From: Pterois miles
Lineage: Eukaryota > Chordata > Actinopteri > Perciformes > Scorpaenidae
Direction: 5' to 3'
NCBI GenBank assembly: GCA_947000775.1
Contig: CAMQGK010000144.1
Coordinates: 6,656,501 to 6,720,500 of the forward strand
DNA length: 64,000 nt
Below are positions 39,501 to 51,419 of the stretch, in pieces (the stretch's first letter is position 1; each line of letters begins with the position of its first letter). The position numbers and the translations under genes were made by a program. The notes under the pieces were generated by a model. It did no database searches. It was not told where the DNA came from and saw only the letters and a program-made list of their open reading frames with translations.

Positions 39501-42500
39501 GTCTGGTCGGCACAGCGTCTATCGAGGAGACAAGGATCGAGGAAGCAAAAAAAAAAAAAAAAAAAAAAAAATTCAGGAAATGAGATGCAGCTCATGAAAG
39601 TAAATTTCCCAGTACATGATAAGTGAATATATTGTAATTTTAACTGTGTATAGTAATTCTTTGTAATTTTAGAATATGTCTGAGGACAATGTTGATATTC
39701 CCAACAGCCTCATCTTTCTCCTCTGTCATTATACCTTTGCATTCACTGCATTATGTTACCCACCTGCTAGCTTGCTACATTGTTAGCCTCTATGGCTTCT
39801 AGACACAGACAGTAACGTTAATATTGCTGTTTCTTAGCAGCCGTGTTCTCACGACTTGGCCATTTGAATGCCAAGCACATCATGAACATGACTTCCCATG
39901 TTGTAAACACGAACTCAGCTGTTTTTGAAGGCACCATTTGGGTCATCACCTTTTCCCAATGGTTCATACAAGACAACACACAAAAATGTTATGTGAAAGA
40001 ACCAAAAATGGAAATAGTGCATTAAGTAGTACCACACTGCCAAGCGTAACAAGCTGACTGAAAGATGTGTTTTGTCAAATCTCCATATCAGTAACAGGAG
40101 GACCTGAAAACTATGGCAACATCAATATTAATTCAAGATGTAAAAAAGCCAAAGCCTGATAGGGGGTGACATAGGGGGCCTGATAGGGGCTGACATCCCA
40201 AATTGTTGACTGACTAGATAATACAGTAAATATGCCACTATGACAACGATGGCTTGTAATTCACTAGAAAACTCTAGAAGAGCCTTTACATTAGCTCAGG
40301 CATTTCCACTTTTGGCTTCAGGCTAAGCAGGTCAGTGTTATTTCCTTTACTGCCTCATGCTTCAGGCCAAGAAGTCTGCTGCTGCCTGAATAAATATCAC
40401 CCTGAGTCACCGAGCGAGACCTCCTTATTGAGGTGAAAGTGTTGGCTGGTGTCACTACAGTGAACTGGGTCACCAGTATCCTAATGTGGCTCCAGAGATC
40501 TGACCAGTGGAACCACAGGCGACGGGGCCACTGGCACCCTGCCCTGCTGCTGAGTCAGGATAAGCCCACAGCGCTCAGCCCCCAAGCAGAATGCAGCAGT
40601 GCGAGTCCTGAGGCCAGATCGCTGAGAATGCAGTACGCCAATATCCCCAAGCCCTGATTATTCACATCACAGCCCTCATACACATGCTGCATTAACAAAG
40701 CACAATGCACATGGTACATTAACATATTAAGACTGGTCAGTGGCCTGCAGTGCCTCATGACAAGAAGGTTTGTTTAGATCAACTTTATCTATGTTGTCTT
40801 AGATACTAGGTACTATTAGTCAATAGTATGTGACAAATTACTTATGGCTAGCTTCAACACAATAAAAAGCTCACTAATGACTGCTGCATCGTCATCCATC
40901 TGATAAAATGTCCTGCCAATAATTTTCACCACCAGCTGGGCGTCTAAATAAAACCAGTTTGACTTAAAGAATGAATCCCCTTTTATGTCAACTTAATTTT
41001 GCTTTTAATAACAGCCACTAATATTTATTTTAGGCACAGATTAAAGTGAGTTATTTTCTCCATGAATTGATTATCATTAAAATGCCAGTAAATAGCAATA
41101 GTCTAACGTTTTTTTAAGTCTTCAAATTGCTTGTTTTGTCTGTCCAAAAGCCCAAGACCCAAAGCTATTCAGTTTATCATAGAAGAGTAAAAGAAGCAGT
41201 AAAGTAGGAATCAGTGGATTTTTGTACTCACTTTCTTTAACAATTGTGTAAATAACTGACCGATAATTTGGGTCAATGGATTCAAATATTTGTGATTAAT
41301 CGCATGATTGCCCATAATTAATCGCTAATGGCACATGTTTTATACTTTCAAAATGTACCTTAAAGGGAGATTTGTCAAGTATTTAATACTCTTATCAACA
41401 TGGAAGTGGACAAATATGCTGTTTTAAGAAAATGTATGTATATATTTATTATTGGACATCAATTAACAACATAAAACAATTACAAATAGTCCAGAAACCC
41501 TCACAGGTACTGCATTTAGCGTAAAAAATATGCTGGTATGACATGAGGATTTCTTAGGTTTTCTAGGTTCATGATGCCAGTATCATCACTCTAGCTTTAA
41601 AACTAGTCTACCCTGCTCAATTGGGGGCGGCAGTAGCTCAGTCCGTAGGGACTTGGTTTAGGAATCGGAGGGTCACCGATTCAAGTCCCAACATGGACCA
41701 ACAGGTTGCTGGAGAGGTGCCAGTTTACCTCTTGGGCACTGCCGAGGTGCCCCTGAGCAAGGCACCAAACCCCCAACTGCTCGGGGCGCTTGTCAGGAGC
41801 AGCCCCCTCACTCTGACATCTCTCCATTAATGCATGTATGTGTACTGTGTGAAATTAACAACAGAGTGTAAAAACTGAATTTCCCTAGGGGGATTAATAA
41901 AGGTTCATCTTATCTTATCTTATCAATGACTAATCCATTCAGCTGTCAAATGCAGTGTGCCCTGAAAATAAATATCCAAAGCAATCATTAACTAAAATAT
42001 TGAGCTCTACCATTTTGTAGGATCCAAGTTACATTTCACTTACATGTTGTTCCAACCACAGCCTTGTCCTTCCCTTCCATCAGATCCCAGAGGTGCACAG
42101 ATGCTTCTTCATACTGGTCAACCAATCTGCAAGTGTAGAGATAAGTTGTAGAGATCCCTTTGGTTTAAAAAAAAAAAAAAAAAAAAGAAAAAAGAGGCTT
42201 CACCCAGACATCAATGCCTCAGACCAACCTGATGTTTTGGTCACGGTCTGGCCCCACTAGCTTGTAGAACTCATCGAAAGCTGCGAGGTCTGCATCTGTC
42301 AGCAGCGGTGAGCCACCGACTCCCTGCTTCAGGTCCTGCCGCACGGTGTCCTCTCCCAGCCGATCCAAGAGGAACTGCAGCTCCAGAACCGTCTTCAGCC
42401 TCCTCTGCTCTGCCTCCTCCCGTTGCAGCTGCTCTCGCCGTGCAGATTTCTTCACCACCTTCTGGATCTAATGATAATATACAGGAGCCACATAAGCTCA

Positions 42501-43186
42501 AGTTACTACAAGTCACAGTGGATACTCTGAGGAAACATTTTCAAACAAAAAGTCATTCTTACATCTTGTCCCAGTGTGATGAATGTCTTCTGCAACTCTC
42601 GGCCAAATTCTAAGTTATTCGTGATTTCCTGGAATTTGGAGAGGGCCTCCTAAAAAAGGCAAAGGAAAAAGAGACATTTGACACATTTCTAGGTTGTACA
42701 ATCTTTGTAAGATTTACAGGAATATTTTTTCTTATGTACACAATGCTGAAGGATTCAGGGCACCCACCAGCTGGTCCTGATTGAGGCGCTCCCCTTTATC
42801 CTTCCTGACTTGATAGTCATCCAGTTTACTCTGTAATAGAACATCCAAAATGCAACATATTAAAAGCAGATAAATTATTTTCATCAGTGGTTTAGTTTTT
42901 TTGGCACTTCAGCTATGGATTGCTTCTAAGTGGTTGTGTCTCACACTGTACACAATAGTGACATTATAGTTATGTTGTTAACAGGAAGGATCTGGAACAA
43001 ATGGCTCTCGACAGTACTCACTTTTTTCTTCTCCATGTTGCGGACCTTCTTGTCGAGGACACACAGCACTTGCTTCATAACTTCAGACTGTCCACCGAGT
43101 GCAAAATTGCCCATTGACCCTGGAGCGGATCCCACATCTGGGCTGGCAGACTGCACTGTCCTATTTGCATTCATCGCTGAGGGCAT
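30526..43186 (-). CDS. caprin1: Caprin-1, RNP/stress-granule protein (17 coding exons, 685 aa)
   Basis: Caprin-1 binds mRNA, G3BP1/2 and FMRP and controls translation and granule condensation in the cytoplasm. Coding exons: 43022-43186, 42768-42830, 42563-42649, 42229-42467, 42044-42126, 36976-37158, 36805-36857, 36631-36714, 34608-34769, 34425-34533, 34247-34308, 34060-34152, 33335-33481, 32836-32989, 32519-32698, 30716-30822, 30526-30612 (2058 nt, continuous frame). Start MPSAMNANRT sits directly behind the acceptor. The coiled HR1 region follows (VMKQVLCVLDKKVRNMEKKK; ARREQLQREEAEQRRLKTVL). The acidic run CEEEEEEEAASVAAVAAAVS resembles human CEEEEAASAPAV. FINRQFIPDG (~292-301) corresponds to the G3BP NTF2L-binding motif. 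HR2-like Q/P-rich segments and RG-rich SRGMSRGGPRNARGMINGYR follow. The C-terminus ends GVSRGSTQAIRS, shorter than the human RGRGGPPRPNRG end, so an alternative last exon is possible. Human is 709 aa. Confidence 0.96.
31080..31565. repeat. MITE-like insertion in caprin1 intron 15
   Basis: Right end TGCTACGTATTGCTCCTTTAA resembles the TTAAAGG(A/T)CC-type terminus shared with 32215-32440 and 59775. The interior is not recognised and has no reading frame of interest. Confidence 0.45.
32045..32195 (+). mobile_element. Tc1-like transposase fragment
   Basis: GCAACAGGACAACGACCCAA, then GACCCAGTCAGAGTCCTGAC, CTCAACCTGATTGAGATGCT and GTGGCATGACCTCAAGAGAG correspond to the QDNDPKH ... SPDLNPIEMLWHDLK region around the second D and the E of DD34E. 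About 150 bp, frameshifted. It lies between caprin1 exons 15 and 16. Confidence 0.8.
32215..32440. repeat. MITE-like repeat end with TTAA-type terminus
   Basis: CTGTAGAAACATAGCAAC ... AGCTCATTCAAAGGTAACAA ... TCTAATTGTTACACACTGGT, then CCTTTAA. Same family as 59775-60190 and 23480-24010. Confidence 0.6.
34860..35385. other. caprin1 intron 8, no recognised element
   Basis: AT-rich intronic sequence left of the pogo-like MITE. I see no exon and no named repeat. Confidence 0.5.
35391..35883. mobile_element. pogo/Tigger-like MITE
   Basis: 493 bp bounded by CAGTGAACCCTCG and CGAGGGTTCACTG, a perfect 13-bp terminal inverted repeat. Longer imperfect complementarity follows (CTATAACGCGGTTCACC against ACGCAACTCCCACGATAAA). 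It is flanked by TA on each side (35389-35390 and 35884-35885). No transposase frame. It lies in caprin1 intron 8. Confidence 0.88.
35900..36600. other. Remainder of caprin1 intron 8, nothing recognised
   Basis: Unique-looking AT-rich sequence. The short open frames at 36241-36450 and 36431-36751 show no family resemblance and are not called. Confidence 0.5.
37662..37901 (+). repeat. 80-bp tandem repeat, three copies
   Basis: Copies start with GTGTATACATTCAGTAGCT or close variants at 37662, 37742 and 37822, exactly 80 bp apart. Each contains GCTAGTTAA and ATG(A/T)GCTGTTC motifs and ends near GCTAATGTTAGC. Copies differ by several substitutions and no length change. Located in caprin1 intron 5. 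Confidence 0.9.
38160..41235. other. caprin1: Interior of caprin1 intron 5, mostly unassigned
   Basis: Contains poly-T at ~38190, an A-rich tract at 39547-39570 and a stretch at 38560-39560 with related AGG...GAGGAGAG...GAAGCGAAG and GAGGAGACAAGG...GAGGAAGCAAA motifs that may be an old transposon. No exons are seen; exon-exon frame continuity (T|AC AAG) shows none is needed. Confidence 0.5.
41240..41530. repeat. Dispersed fish repeat (copy 1)
   Basis: GTGATTAATCGCATGATTGC ... TAATCGCTAATGGCAC ... GTCCAGAAACCCTCACAGGT, then ACTGCATTTAGCGTAAAAAA. Shares the last part with 52060-52360. A common teleost interspersed repeat, likely non-autonomous. Confidence 0.65.
41623..41924 (+). mobile_element. 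tRNA-derived SINE, full length
   Basis: Head GGGGGCGGCAGTAGCTCAGT with an A-box, then the B-box-like GATTCAAGTCCC. The body TTGGGCACTGCCGAGGTGCC, then CCTGAGCAAGGCACC and TGCTCGGGGCGC, is shared with the two satellite-borne copies. The 3' end is GGGGATTAATAAAGG-like with a (TTATC)n tail. Sits in caprin1 intron 5, antisense to the gene. Confidence 0.92.
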
Positions 43187-43379
43187 CTATAAATTAAAAA
43201 ATGAAAGTGAAATTTTAACTTCTGGTGGAATAAAAGAGATGCCTCCATCAATATACAAATTATATAAATGAATCAACAAAAGAATAATTGGAAATTTATG
43301 TCAACAGCATGAGATGACAAATGAGTTGTCATGACTATGGCTGAACAGACCATTAAGTCAGTAAATGCTGCATGATGAA

Positions 43380-44000
43380 TATTAGGGCTGCAGCTAACAA
43401 TTATTTACATTATCTATTATGCTGCCAATTATTTTCTCAGTTTAATTAATCATTTAGTCTGAAACCCCATCAGGTAAAGTAGAAATGCTCAGACCGAATA
43501 CTCCACATATCCACATCGGTATCAGTGCAGATACAGTTTTTTTGTCAGTGTCGCTATTCATTACATTACATCGGCCACAGCAGGCCCACAACTCAGTTAT
43601 ATGTACTTAATAACAATTCCAATAAATTTCATGAAGTTAAAGTACAGATTTTAACTTTGGAAATAGGAAAGTGAAAGGTATTTGGATTAACTATTGCTAT
43701 CAGCAGTTACTAGTTGAGCTATTGATGTCGCTATCGGGAGAGATAATGCTGGATCAGCGCATTTCCATTAAAATTAACATATTCAAATTGCTTGTTTCAC
43801 ATTTGACAAATAGTCCAAAACCTGAAGCTATCAGTTTACATTTCAAAATAGAAAATTATAACCTGAGCAAACCACGAAGTGTTCACACCTTGAGAAGCTG
43901 GAACCTGACATTTTACTTAAACTCAAATGATTGTTATTGTTTAGATGAATTGTAACTGGTTTCTTTTCCGATGACTAATCGATAAATCAGTCAGCTCTAC
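43380..44000. repeat. Decayed MITE pieces upstream of caprin1 exon 2
   Basis: TAGGGCTGCAGCTAACAATTATT ... TTTAGTCTGAAAC at 43384-43465 and TAACTGGTTTCTTTTCCGAT ... ATCGATAAATCAGTCAGCTCTA near 43952 look like the two ends of the 'gggctgcaactaa' repeat. The middle is not recognised. Confidence 0.5.
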
Positions 44001-44339
44001 ATGAGACAATGTCAGATTGTATGATACAGTGAGCCTAAATAAATAGATTGCCAGATAAACAGATGTCACAGGGATCAAATGACAGAGATTACCAGTGTAT
44101 TGCCAAAAGTAAAATATGCAATATATGAAATACTCGGTAGAGGTGGGATGTAAAATATATAATATCACAAGCAAAACAGTTATGTACTACAGGTGGTGTA
44201 TTATCGGTGTATTCTAACCATGAGCTAGGTGTAAACGATGTATAAACAATTGTAGCTTCATTTCAAAATAAGTACACCGGTCGGACTGTATCACTAATCC
44301 GCAAAACCCATTTGACCAAAGCAACTGGCGAACTTTAGT

Positions 44340-44840
44340 CCGAACTGTGTATAAACTGGAGAGAGCTCGTTATTGAACCCCGCATTTCTCCGTGTCTAAA
44401 TATCTTCATTATCACTGCAGCTACAAAGCTGTATCTTCGGCTACCAGCTCTATGGCCCGGAGTCCCCCCAACAGTTCGGCCAGCTCGCCGGTGTTATCGC
44501 TGAGGTTTGGTAAAATGGCCCTGGCCGCACAACCGTTAGCACAGATCATTGACTTAGCTAGCATCTTCACGCATTGCTAGCTTGGTAGTCTGGTGGCTAC
44601 AGCGACGCGTGCTAACCCGCAGCCGGACGGGAGCCGCGTTACCTAGGCAGCACGACTCCGGATTCACCCACCTTGATGGTATGTTTCCACAGGGGAGCTT
44701 TCTAGCGAGATGTACGAAACGGCCAAGTTGTTGTTATTATTGTTGTGTTGCTTTATTCTCTTTTTCACTCTAGTGTGGGATCCGCCCCGCCGGCCTCACC
44801 GACAACTGAGACGGTGCGAAAGACGGAGAAACTCTTTATA
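44340..44840 (-). promoter_or_regulatory. caprin1: caprin1 CpG-rich promoter and non-coding first exon
   Basis: The coding exon begins exactly at ATG behind an acceptor, so a non-coding exon must lie upstream. A good donor on the minus strand, CAAG|GTGGGTGAATC, gives exon 1 from 44672 to roughly 44,830. The surrounding sequence (44440-44840) is distinctly CpG-rich against AT-rich flanks. The TSS is inferred. Confidence 0.55.
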
Positions 44841-44879
44841 AAGGCGAAGGTCCGTTTTGAGCTGCCGAAGATGTGCCTG

Positions 44880-47800
44880 TATAAATAAACTACAAAAACA
44901 AATCATTTTAGATCTTAGATATATTAATAACGACATGTTTATTATACAACACAAATATCAACTCCATTTTTGAATAATTAGTTACCCTTTCCGCAATTAA
45001 AGATTATAAGTTATTATTTGTGATCAGGCCAAATAATCGACAGCCTCTTGGCAGAAAATCTGCACAATCATTAGCTTTGATGAGGCTACTCTCTCTGTCC
45101 CTGTGTGCCATATACAGTATTTCTTTCTGCAGCAGCTGTCCCGTCCCACTGTAAGCATGTGCGCCTGGTTCACAGCTGCCTCACTACACATTTAGTCATG
45201 ACAATGCATGACTGTATCTTTTGCACATCAATTTGAAGTTCAAGTTAAATATGAAAATAGACATTTTAATGTCTGATGACTGACTGTCACTGAAAAGATC
45301 TATAAAAGGTAAAGTCAAAGTTTTAATAACTGCTTTGCAAAATATCAGGTAGAAAAGCAGACACCCTACTAAAGCCAAAATATAGATATTCAAAAATGTT
45401 AAATTCATCCATAAACTAATGAAACAATTATTATTAGCAATAATACAAACACTACTACCAAATATAATAATAACATAATAATAATAAGAAAAATAATAAG
45501 AAATAGGAAAAATAATAAATTAATTGATACATTTTAAATGTTATTTTGGATTTCTGAATAGGCCCAGTATTAAAATAGGCTGCGCAAAGCCATCACTCTC
45601 AGTTTACTTTGGGGTCCATGTAAACTGAAAGTGAGAGTCAGAAAGTTCAAGATCTGTCTTGATTAAATTATTTTGTTTCAATGGCCATTTTAAGATGTTT
45701 CAGCATTACTGAAACAATTGTTAAAATCTGTAACTTTGAATAATAATTAAAAAATATAATTATCCTATTTAGTTCAAATATGCTCAGAAATTTTCTATAT
45801 GATTGGCTACAATTGGTTTTCCAGGAGAAAATAACAGTTTAACCATTATGTTCACCTGGAGAATTACTCCTTGTCCAGTGCTGCCGATGTGGTCATCCCC
45901 TTCTGAAGACCTGTCCATGTATTTTAAATCAAGACTGACCACTGAAAGATTGTCTTTGCAAATTTGCCGGTATGGATTCCCACATGTAACACTGTATGAA
46001 TGAAAGTGTACATATTCTTTAGTCTGTTGGTCTGAAAGCTAAATTATTGTATATATTAATAATTTGTGCTTTACATTGACAGAACCTGTGATAATTGCAG
46101 TAAAAATATATGTGGATATGAGTTACAGTAGACAGGCCTGACCTAGTTTTAAAGTCCTAAAGTCATTATTCCAGCATGTAGAGTGTTGTCAAGTTATCAT
46201 ATAAATGAGTAGGGATTTCTTTAGCACTCTTTTCAACTTAGAAGTTAGCTCCTAAAATAAGTTAAAGTCTTGATGTACAGAATTTCCTAATCTATTGTTA
46301 AACATACTAAATAAATATCAATTGGCCAGTTTACAGCCACAAGTCCATCTGCATCACATACATCTCTGTTGACCTATTTCCAAGTTGACAAAATCTGCTG
46401 AACACTGTTCATACGAGAAAATAAAGTATATTTAAAGATACAATTACAATGTTTCCCATATTTATAATTCATAAAACAATTGTATCATATAATGAGCTGT
46501 GCAAGCACTTCAGTAAATGGAAAGTCTCAGATACATAGAGGAACAAAACTGGTTCCAGATCATGCTAACGCTGCTATCTTTACTGCCACGGTACACCAGT
46601 AGATGTCAGTAAAGCCCAGCAGTATCAACAACAAAACACTGGTTAGAGAGAAAGTTCAGTTCATGTGCATCTTCTCTGAAATATGAAGACCTACTACCTA
46701 TTTACTAATAACACAAAATCAGTTACTTACTTATACAAACACAGCACATTATGCATACAAATGGAATAAAGGCTGAAAATAAGTGAACACATACTTGATT
46801 ATCTAATGTTTCCAATTTTTTTTGGCAGCTGCGTATGTAATATGTTTTTCCAGACTTTCCATCATGTTTAAAGGGGAGCAAGCTGACCAAAAGAATGTGA
46901 AACCAGCTTTCTTTTGTTTTGCCAAATACAGGAAGCAGTTAACATGGCTGCACAGCTTTTTGATTGCACTGTTCCACTGAAAGTGTTTTCTTTCGGGGAT
47001 AATACTGATTACGGGAGAATCCTGAGGGTAAGTGAAGCTCCCTTTCAACGAGTGACTCATTTCCGCAGCCTGCTGTATTTCAGTCAAACAACAACACTGG
47101 ACATCGGCCATTTTCTAAAAGAGTTCCAGGGTGTTTCCTCCTCTGACCTCTGACCTTTACACCATGACATTTTACAACTTACAGTTCACTAAACTATGGT
47201 AACAGTAAACAATAAAAGTGAACAATAAAATATTTCCACATTTGTAGACCGGTGACAGTTTAGGAGGAGAGCTTTGAAACAGTTACTAATTATTGCCTCA
47301 CTTCAGATTAGGCAGGAAGTGGTCGGCTTTGCTATTGCTGTTCCAGAGTTTGGGCTATTAAAGCGTCAACAATACGTCTAGAGTCCCCTTATTTCAGGAA
47401 ATGGGCCTGCAGGTCTATGTCCAGATAGTCGGATATGGATAGCCATTTTTGTCCCACGACTATTTAGGAGATTTATTTAAATCTCTGATGATTCAGGTAG
47501 AAGGTGGATATCCTACAATGGCCTTGCTATACTTTGCTATTTAGTAGAGGAACTTAACTTGTAATGAATTCACATTATTTGCTGAACGATGAGACAGACT
47601 GTATAGTAGTTATTGTTTGCTTAGTGCTGACGCTCATTTTCCAGCTGCCCTCAAATTCCACACAGCTTTCAACTCCATAATGCTCTCAGCACCAAACAGG
47701 CAAAACAGGAAGCTGGATGTGAGCGACACCACTTCCCAAAAGGTTGTCTACATTAACTGTTTGCTCCCCAAATTCTACCTTTAGACAGGAAAACAAAGAT

Positions 47801-48640
47801 TGCTTGTTTTGCCAAAGACATAACATGAACGTTCAAATTGAGACTTGAAGCTTGCACGTCCTCTTTGCTGACATTAAGGAAGCCTAAAGACACAGATAAG
47901 GGTTTTACCGCCTAATGACAGCAAGCTAGGTTTTAAATGGTACACTGTAAGCCATGTTCCTCCTATCATACTGAACCATCTGGAGTCAACCTGTCTATCT
48001 GGGGAGCCATGAGAGGGGTGCATCATGCATTGGGAGAGGGGGTAGGAAGTGGATGCAGTGTGCACCAGCCCCCCAGGAAAGCTGCATCTCTGCATTAAAG
48101 TTGCACATCCTCTGGGCTTTCTCAGTCAGCTCCACAGGAAGTAGTGGATGACTTGGGTGTTATATCAGCACCGACTCTTGTCTCTTGTTTCTCGTCTATC
48201 ATAAATTTGTTCTTGGGATTGTGCAACTTGACATTTTGAAGCGTTGAGACATCATGTTATTGATGTGTAACTTTGATTAAGCTCTTTGAACCCCACAGAC
48301 TGTCAGTTGTGTTTCTTACAAAGAGATCAAACCTACCAAATTTTATTTTAAATTCTTGTTGAAATGCCAAGAATTCTATAGATACCAAATATGCAAAAGA
48401 CAGTTCATGCAGTTGTACAGAGTGATGCTGATAACGATGTAGTGTGATAAACCTTACATGCAATGTTGGCATAAACAGAGCATACTGTATACCGTGTGAT
48501 CAGATTGTTGCTTTTAGAAAAGACAAACTATAACGGCCTTTGCCAACCAGTCAAGCTGTAATTCACATCCTTGTCTGTCCAAAATATCATCTCTTTATCA
48601 TTTTATCCTGTTAGACATTTGTGTGAAATTGTTATAATTA
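44880..48640. other. caprin1-lmo2 intergenic sequence, no gene recognised
   Basis: AT-rich sequence between divergent promoters. Short open frames (such as 46803-47111 minus) show no recognisable domain, splice context or family resemblance. The interval may hold lmo2 or caprin1 regulatory DNA. Confidence 0.5.
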
Positions 48641-48649
48641 GTGCATGAA

Positions 48650-48985
48650 TTCTTGAGGTATGGATAAAAAGGTTTTGTGAAGTCACAGTGACCTTGACCA
48701 CTGACCACTTAAATCAAATTAGTTCATCCTTAAGTCCAAGTGGAAGTCCATGCCAAATTTGAAAAAAATTGCTCAAAGCCTTCTTGAGATATCACAAGAA
48801 TGGGAAGGACGTGAGCTTACCTTTGAATACCAAGATCTAATCAGTTCATCCTGGAGTCCAAGTGGATGCTTGTGCCAAATTTTAAGAAATTTCCTCCAGA
48901 TATTTCTATGATATCACATTCACAAGTATGGACCAGGGGTGCATATGGACGGCTGGACAACCCGAAAACATAATACCTCTGGACA
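48650..48985. repeat. Dispersed fish repeat with internal duplication
   Basis: GTCACAGTGACCTTGACCAC ... CAGTTCATCCTGGAGTCCAA ... TTGTGCCAAATTTTAAGAAA ... GACGGCTGGACAACCCGAAA, then ACATAATACCTCTGG. A very common teleost interspersed repeat. The TTCATCC..AGTCCAAGTGGA segment occurs twice. Confidence 0.75.
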
Positions 48986-50159
48986 CTGCTGTTTTACTTT
49001 AGGGACATTGAAAATTCATGATTGATCTTGGAAACAGCAGTTGACAAAAACAATCACCACATGGTCAACTCAGTAGCTAATCTGGAGCTTCCGACTGTAT
49101 CCTCTGATGAAATTTAAATGTTGACGTTTTCATTTTATTTTCACACATTTACGTCTGTCTTAAAAGTTGAGACTGATTGCGTGAATGCTCCAGAACAGCT
49201 ACAGAGTGGACCATGTGGGGACATTGTCAAGAATTAACTTAAAATCTCAAATTGTCAGCCAACATGGACATGAGGTCTTTAAAGTGCTAATAAAAATGGG
49301 TATTTGAATATCTATAAATCCATGACTACTGGGTTATCAGTCACTATGAGCACCATAGATGTGAGTCATTAGCCTTCTGCGCCTGCTACGTTGTAAAAGT
49401 GAAAGCAAAACTTAAAAGCAACACATTCTGACACATTGTAAACCTGAATGAAACATTATGTTTTAAACACAAACAAAAAGTTTCTTTAGGTTTAGCACCA
49501 CTTAGTTAGGTTTAAGGACAAGCATTGTGTTTTGGCTTAAAAATAATAGTTTTCAACAGTGAAAGACAAATACACACTGTTGGTTTCACATAGGATATGA
49601 ACCACAGTCTCCTGGAGTTTTGTGTGGCATCCATCACCCCAACCTCCACCACATATGGAGTTTCACAATGTGTATCCCATGCAGTGTCTGACTTCTGTCA
49701 TAATTACTACGGTTGCTAGAGGTCACCGTCATATTCTTTTATTCCTTCTTTTGGTCATCTACCATGTGAATAGATGATAAAACATAATATTGGGTGTAGT
49801 AGGCCCCTACTGATACACATCTGTGGTGTTTATACTGATAACACCTATTTAATAACTTGCCAACAGTCTACCTAAGGGAAGTTAAAGAGGAGATTTTAGG
49901 GTTCAAGTGTGTGGCATTTCTATATAGATAAGACTAAGAAAGCCACCTTGCACCGTGCTGTTGTGTTGTACAACGACAGTAGGCGAAAACCTTCCTCTTT
50001 TTATCTCTGTTTTATCTGTCTATAGTTTTATCTCTGTCAAACTGCTCTGCTTTCTGTGTAGCTGGCCCAACACAGTGCCATGTTCACCTTGCTGCTGGGC
50101 CCTCTCAGTTTGGTATCTGTCCAGTGAGCCCACACAGTTCAACAACTGTCTAGCCCAAG

Positions 50160-50400
50160 GATGCATTCAGCCTGAATTCAGAGTTTGCCTGCGATCTTCC
50201 TCCGCTGCATCTGGCTGAGGAGCCGACCGTGGCCGCTGCAGTCGAGGTGCTTTATCTCCCAGCCCAGTCCAACTGCTGTCTGCGTCCCTCCCTCCTGCAG
50301 GCCACCCTGAGGCTTTGGCAGCCGATAAGAGGAAGAAGAGCCCACAACAGCTCTGGCTAGAAAAAGAAAAGGCTGTAAGGACACCAACATGTAGAAACAT
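50160..50400. promoter_or_regulatory. Candidate lmo2-region cis-element (GATA/E-box/ETS cluster)
   Basis: A 240-bp GC-rich island in AT-rich surroundings, ~3.2 kb upstream of lmo2 exon 1. It contains CATCTG (50208-50213), TTATCT (50252-50257) with CTG 8 nt from the GATA on the opposite strand, CAACTG (50270-50275), and GATAAGAGGAAG (50324-50335), i.e. GATA next to an ETS core. This is the grammar of TAL1-GATA-ETS haematopoietic enhancers. Prediction from motifs only. No splice-bounded coding frame supports an exon. Confidence 0.35.
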
Positions 50401-50589
50401 CATTGCATTCGTTTCTCACAGAGACAACTTTCAAAAGATCTTATAGTATAAGTCTCCTTCACCACTTTCCAAGTGTGTAGGCCTATCTCGTAATCCAAGA
50501 ACCCCTTAGAGTGGAAAATACTAGAAGAATCATATACACAAGAAACTGTTCAATTTATCAAATTGTATGTTGATATAAACTGCATTTTA

Positions 50590-51020
50590 TCTTACAAGAT
50601 TTCATCAGTGCTGGAAAGTGACTGAATTTACTCAGGAACAGTATTAACTGTATGTATAAGCTATACTTACTTTAAGTATTTCCTTTTACTTTCTCCCTCT
50701 ATTCAACTACATCTCAGAGGGAAATGTACTTTTTAGTTCACCACATTTGTCTGAAAGCTGTAGTTACTATTAACATGGCAGATTAAGATTTTGAAAATGT
50801 TACAGCTCCAACTACACAGCCTGTAATTTGCATAACATAATAACTGTGCATAATGAGTACTTTTACTTTTGATATTTTAAGCATATTTAGGTGATAATGC
50901 TTCTGCGTCTGAGAAAAGAAATAGATTATAAAGTCTTTTTTATAAACAACCCTCTTACTGGTACCTATTGTGTCATATTGAATGATTATTTGTATTGTTA
51001 GATATTTTCTCTGCATCTCA
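50590..51020. repeat. 'Extracellular-style AAGTA' dispersed fish repeat, copy 1
   Basis: GTGCTGGAAAGTGACTGAATTTACTCAGG ... TTTCCTTTTACTTTCTCCCT ... CTACATCTCAGAGGGAAATGTACTTTTTAG. Related to 51420-51835 and 62752-62880. The label only reflects its recurring AAGTA/TACTT motifs; class uncertain. Confidence 0.65.
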
Positions 51021-51419
51021 TTTTACTACATGAAACAATTATTATTCCTTGTGTACTCTTAAAGAAAAACAGGTGTAATCAATCTAGTTCTACCACCTGA
51101 TGAGGCTGAGACCGGTCAGTGTTTTAACAATATGCAGGACTAAACATTGGCTTTCAGTATAACTTCTCTTATATCCTCAGTTAAGAGCACCTTAAGGTTC
51201 CCCTGGACTTGGACTACATGTGAAATTAACTAAGCCTCTTCATTAATTTAGTATGTACTTTTACAATACCTTATACCTGTATTATTATGATACTTTTGAA
51301 TAAATATGATGAATATTTTTTTTTCATTACTGGCTTAGCCAAGTCCTGCATTCAAAATTCTACTTGAGACAACAAGTACATAAGTATTACCAGCAAAATG
51401 TACTTGCATTAAGCAAACA

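Noticed and set aside
41623..41700. Possible tRNA gene (A-box and B-box present)
   Set aside because: The head is followed by the SINE body and tail, and the same unit occurs at 11404-11738. I could not form a proper cloverleaf by eye, so it is a SINE promoter and not a tRNA gene.
42308..42613. 101-codon plus-strand frame rich in Pro/Ala/Ser
   Set aside because: Antisense of caprin1 coding exon 4, whose minus-strand translation matches Caprin-1.
48690..48720. Oestrogen-response-element-like AGTCACAGTGACCTTGACC
   Set aside because: It is part of a very common fish dispersed repeat, so its presence says little about regulation of this locus.
50167..50403. 78-codon minus-strand frame in the GC-rich island upstream of lmo2
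   Set aside because: No recognisable domain and no splice or promoter context; the island is better treated as possible regulatory DNA.
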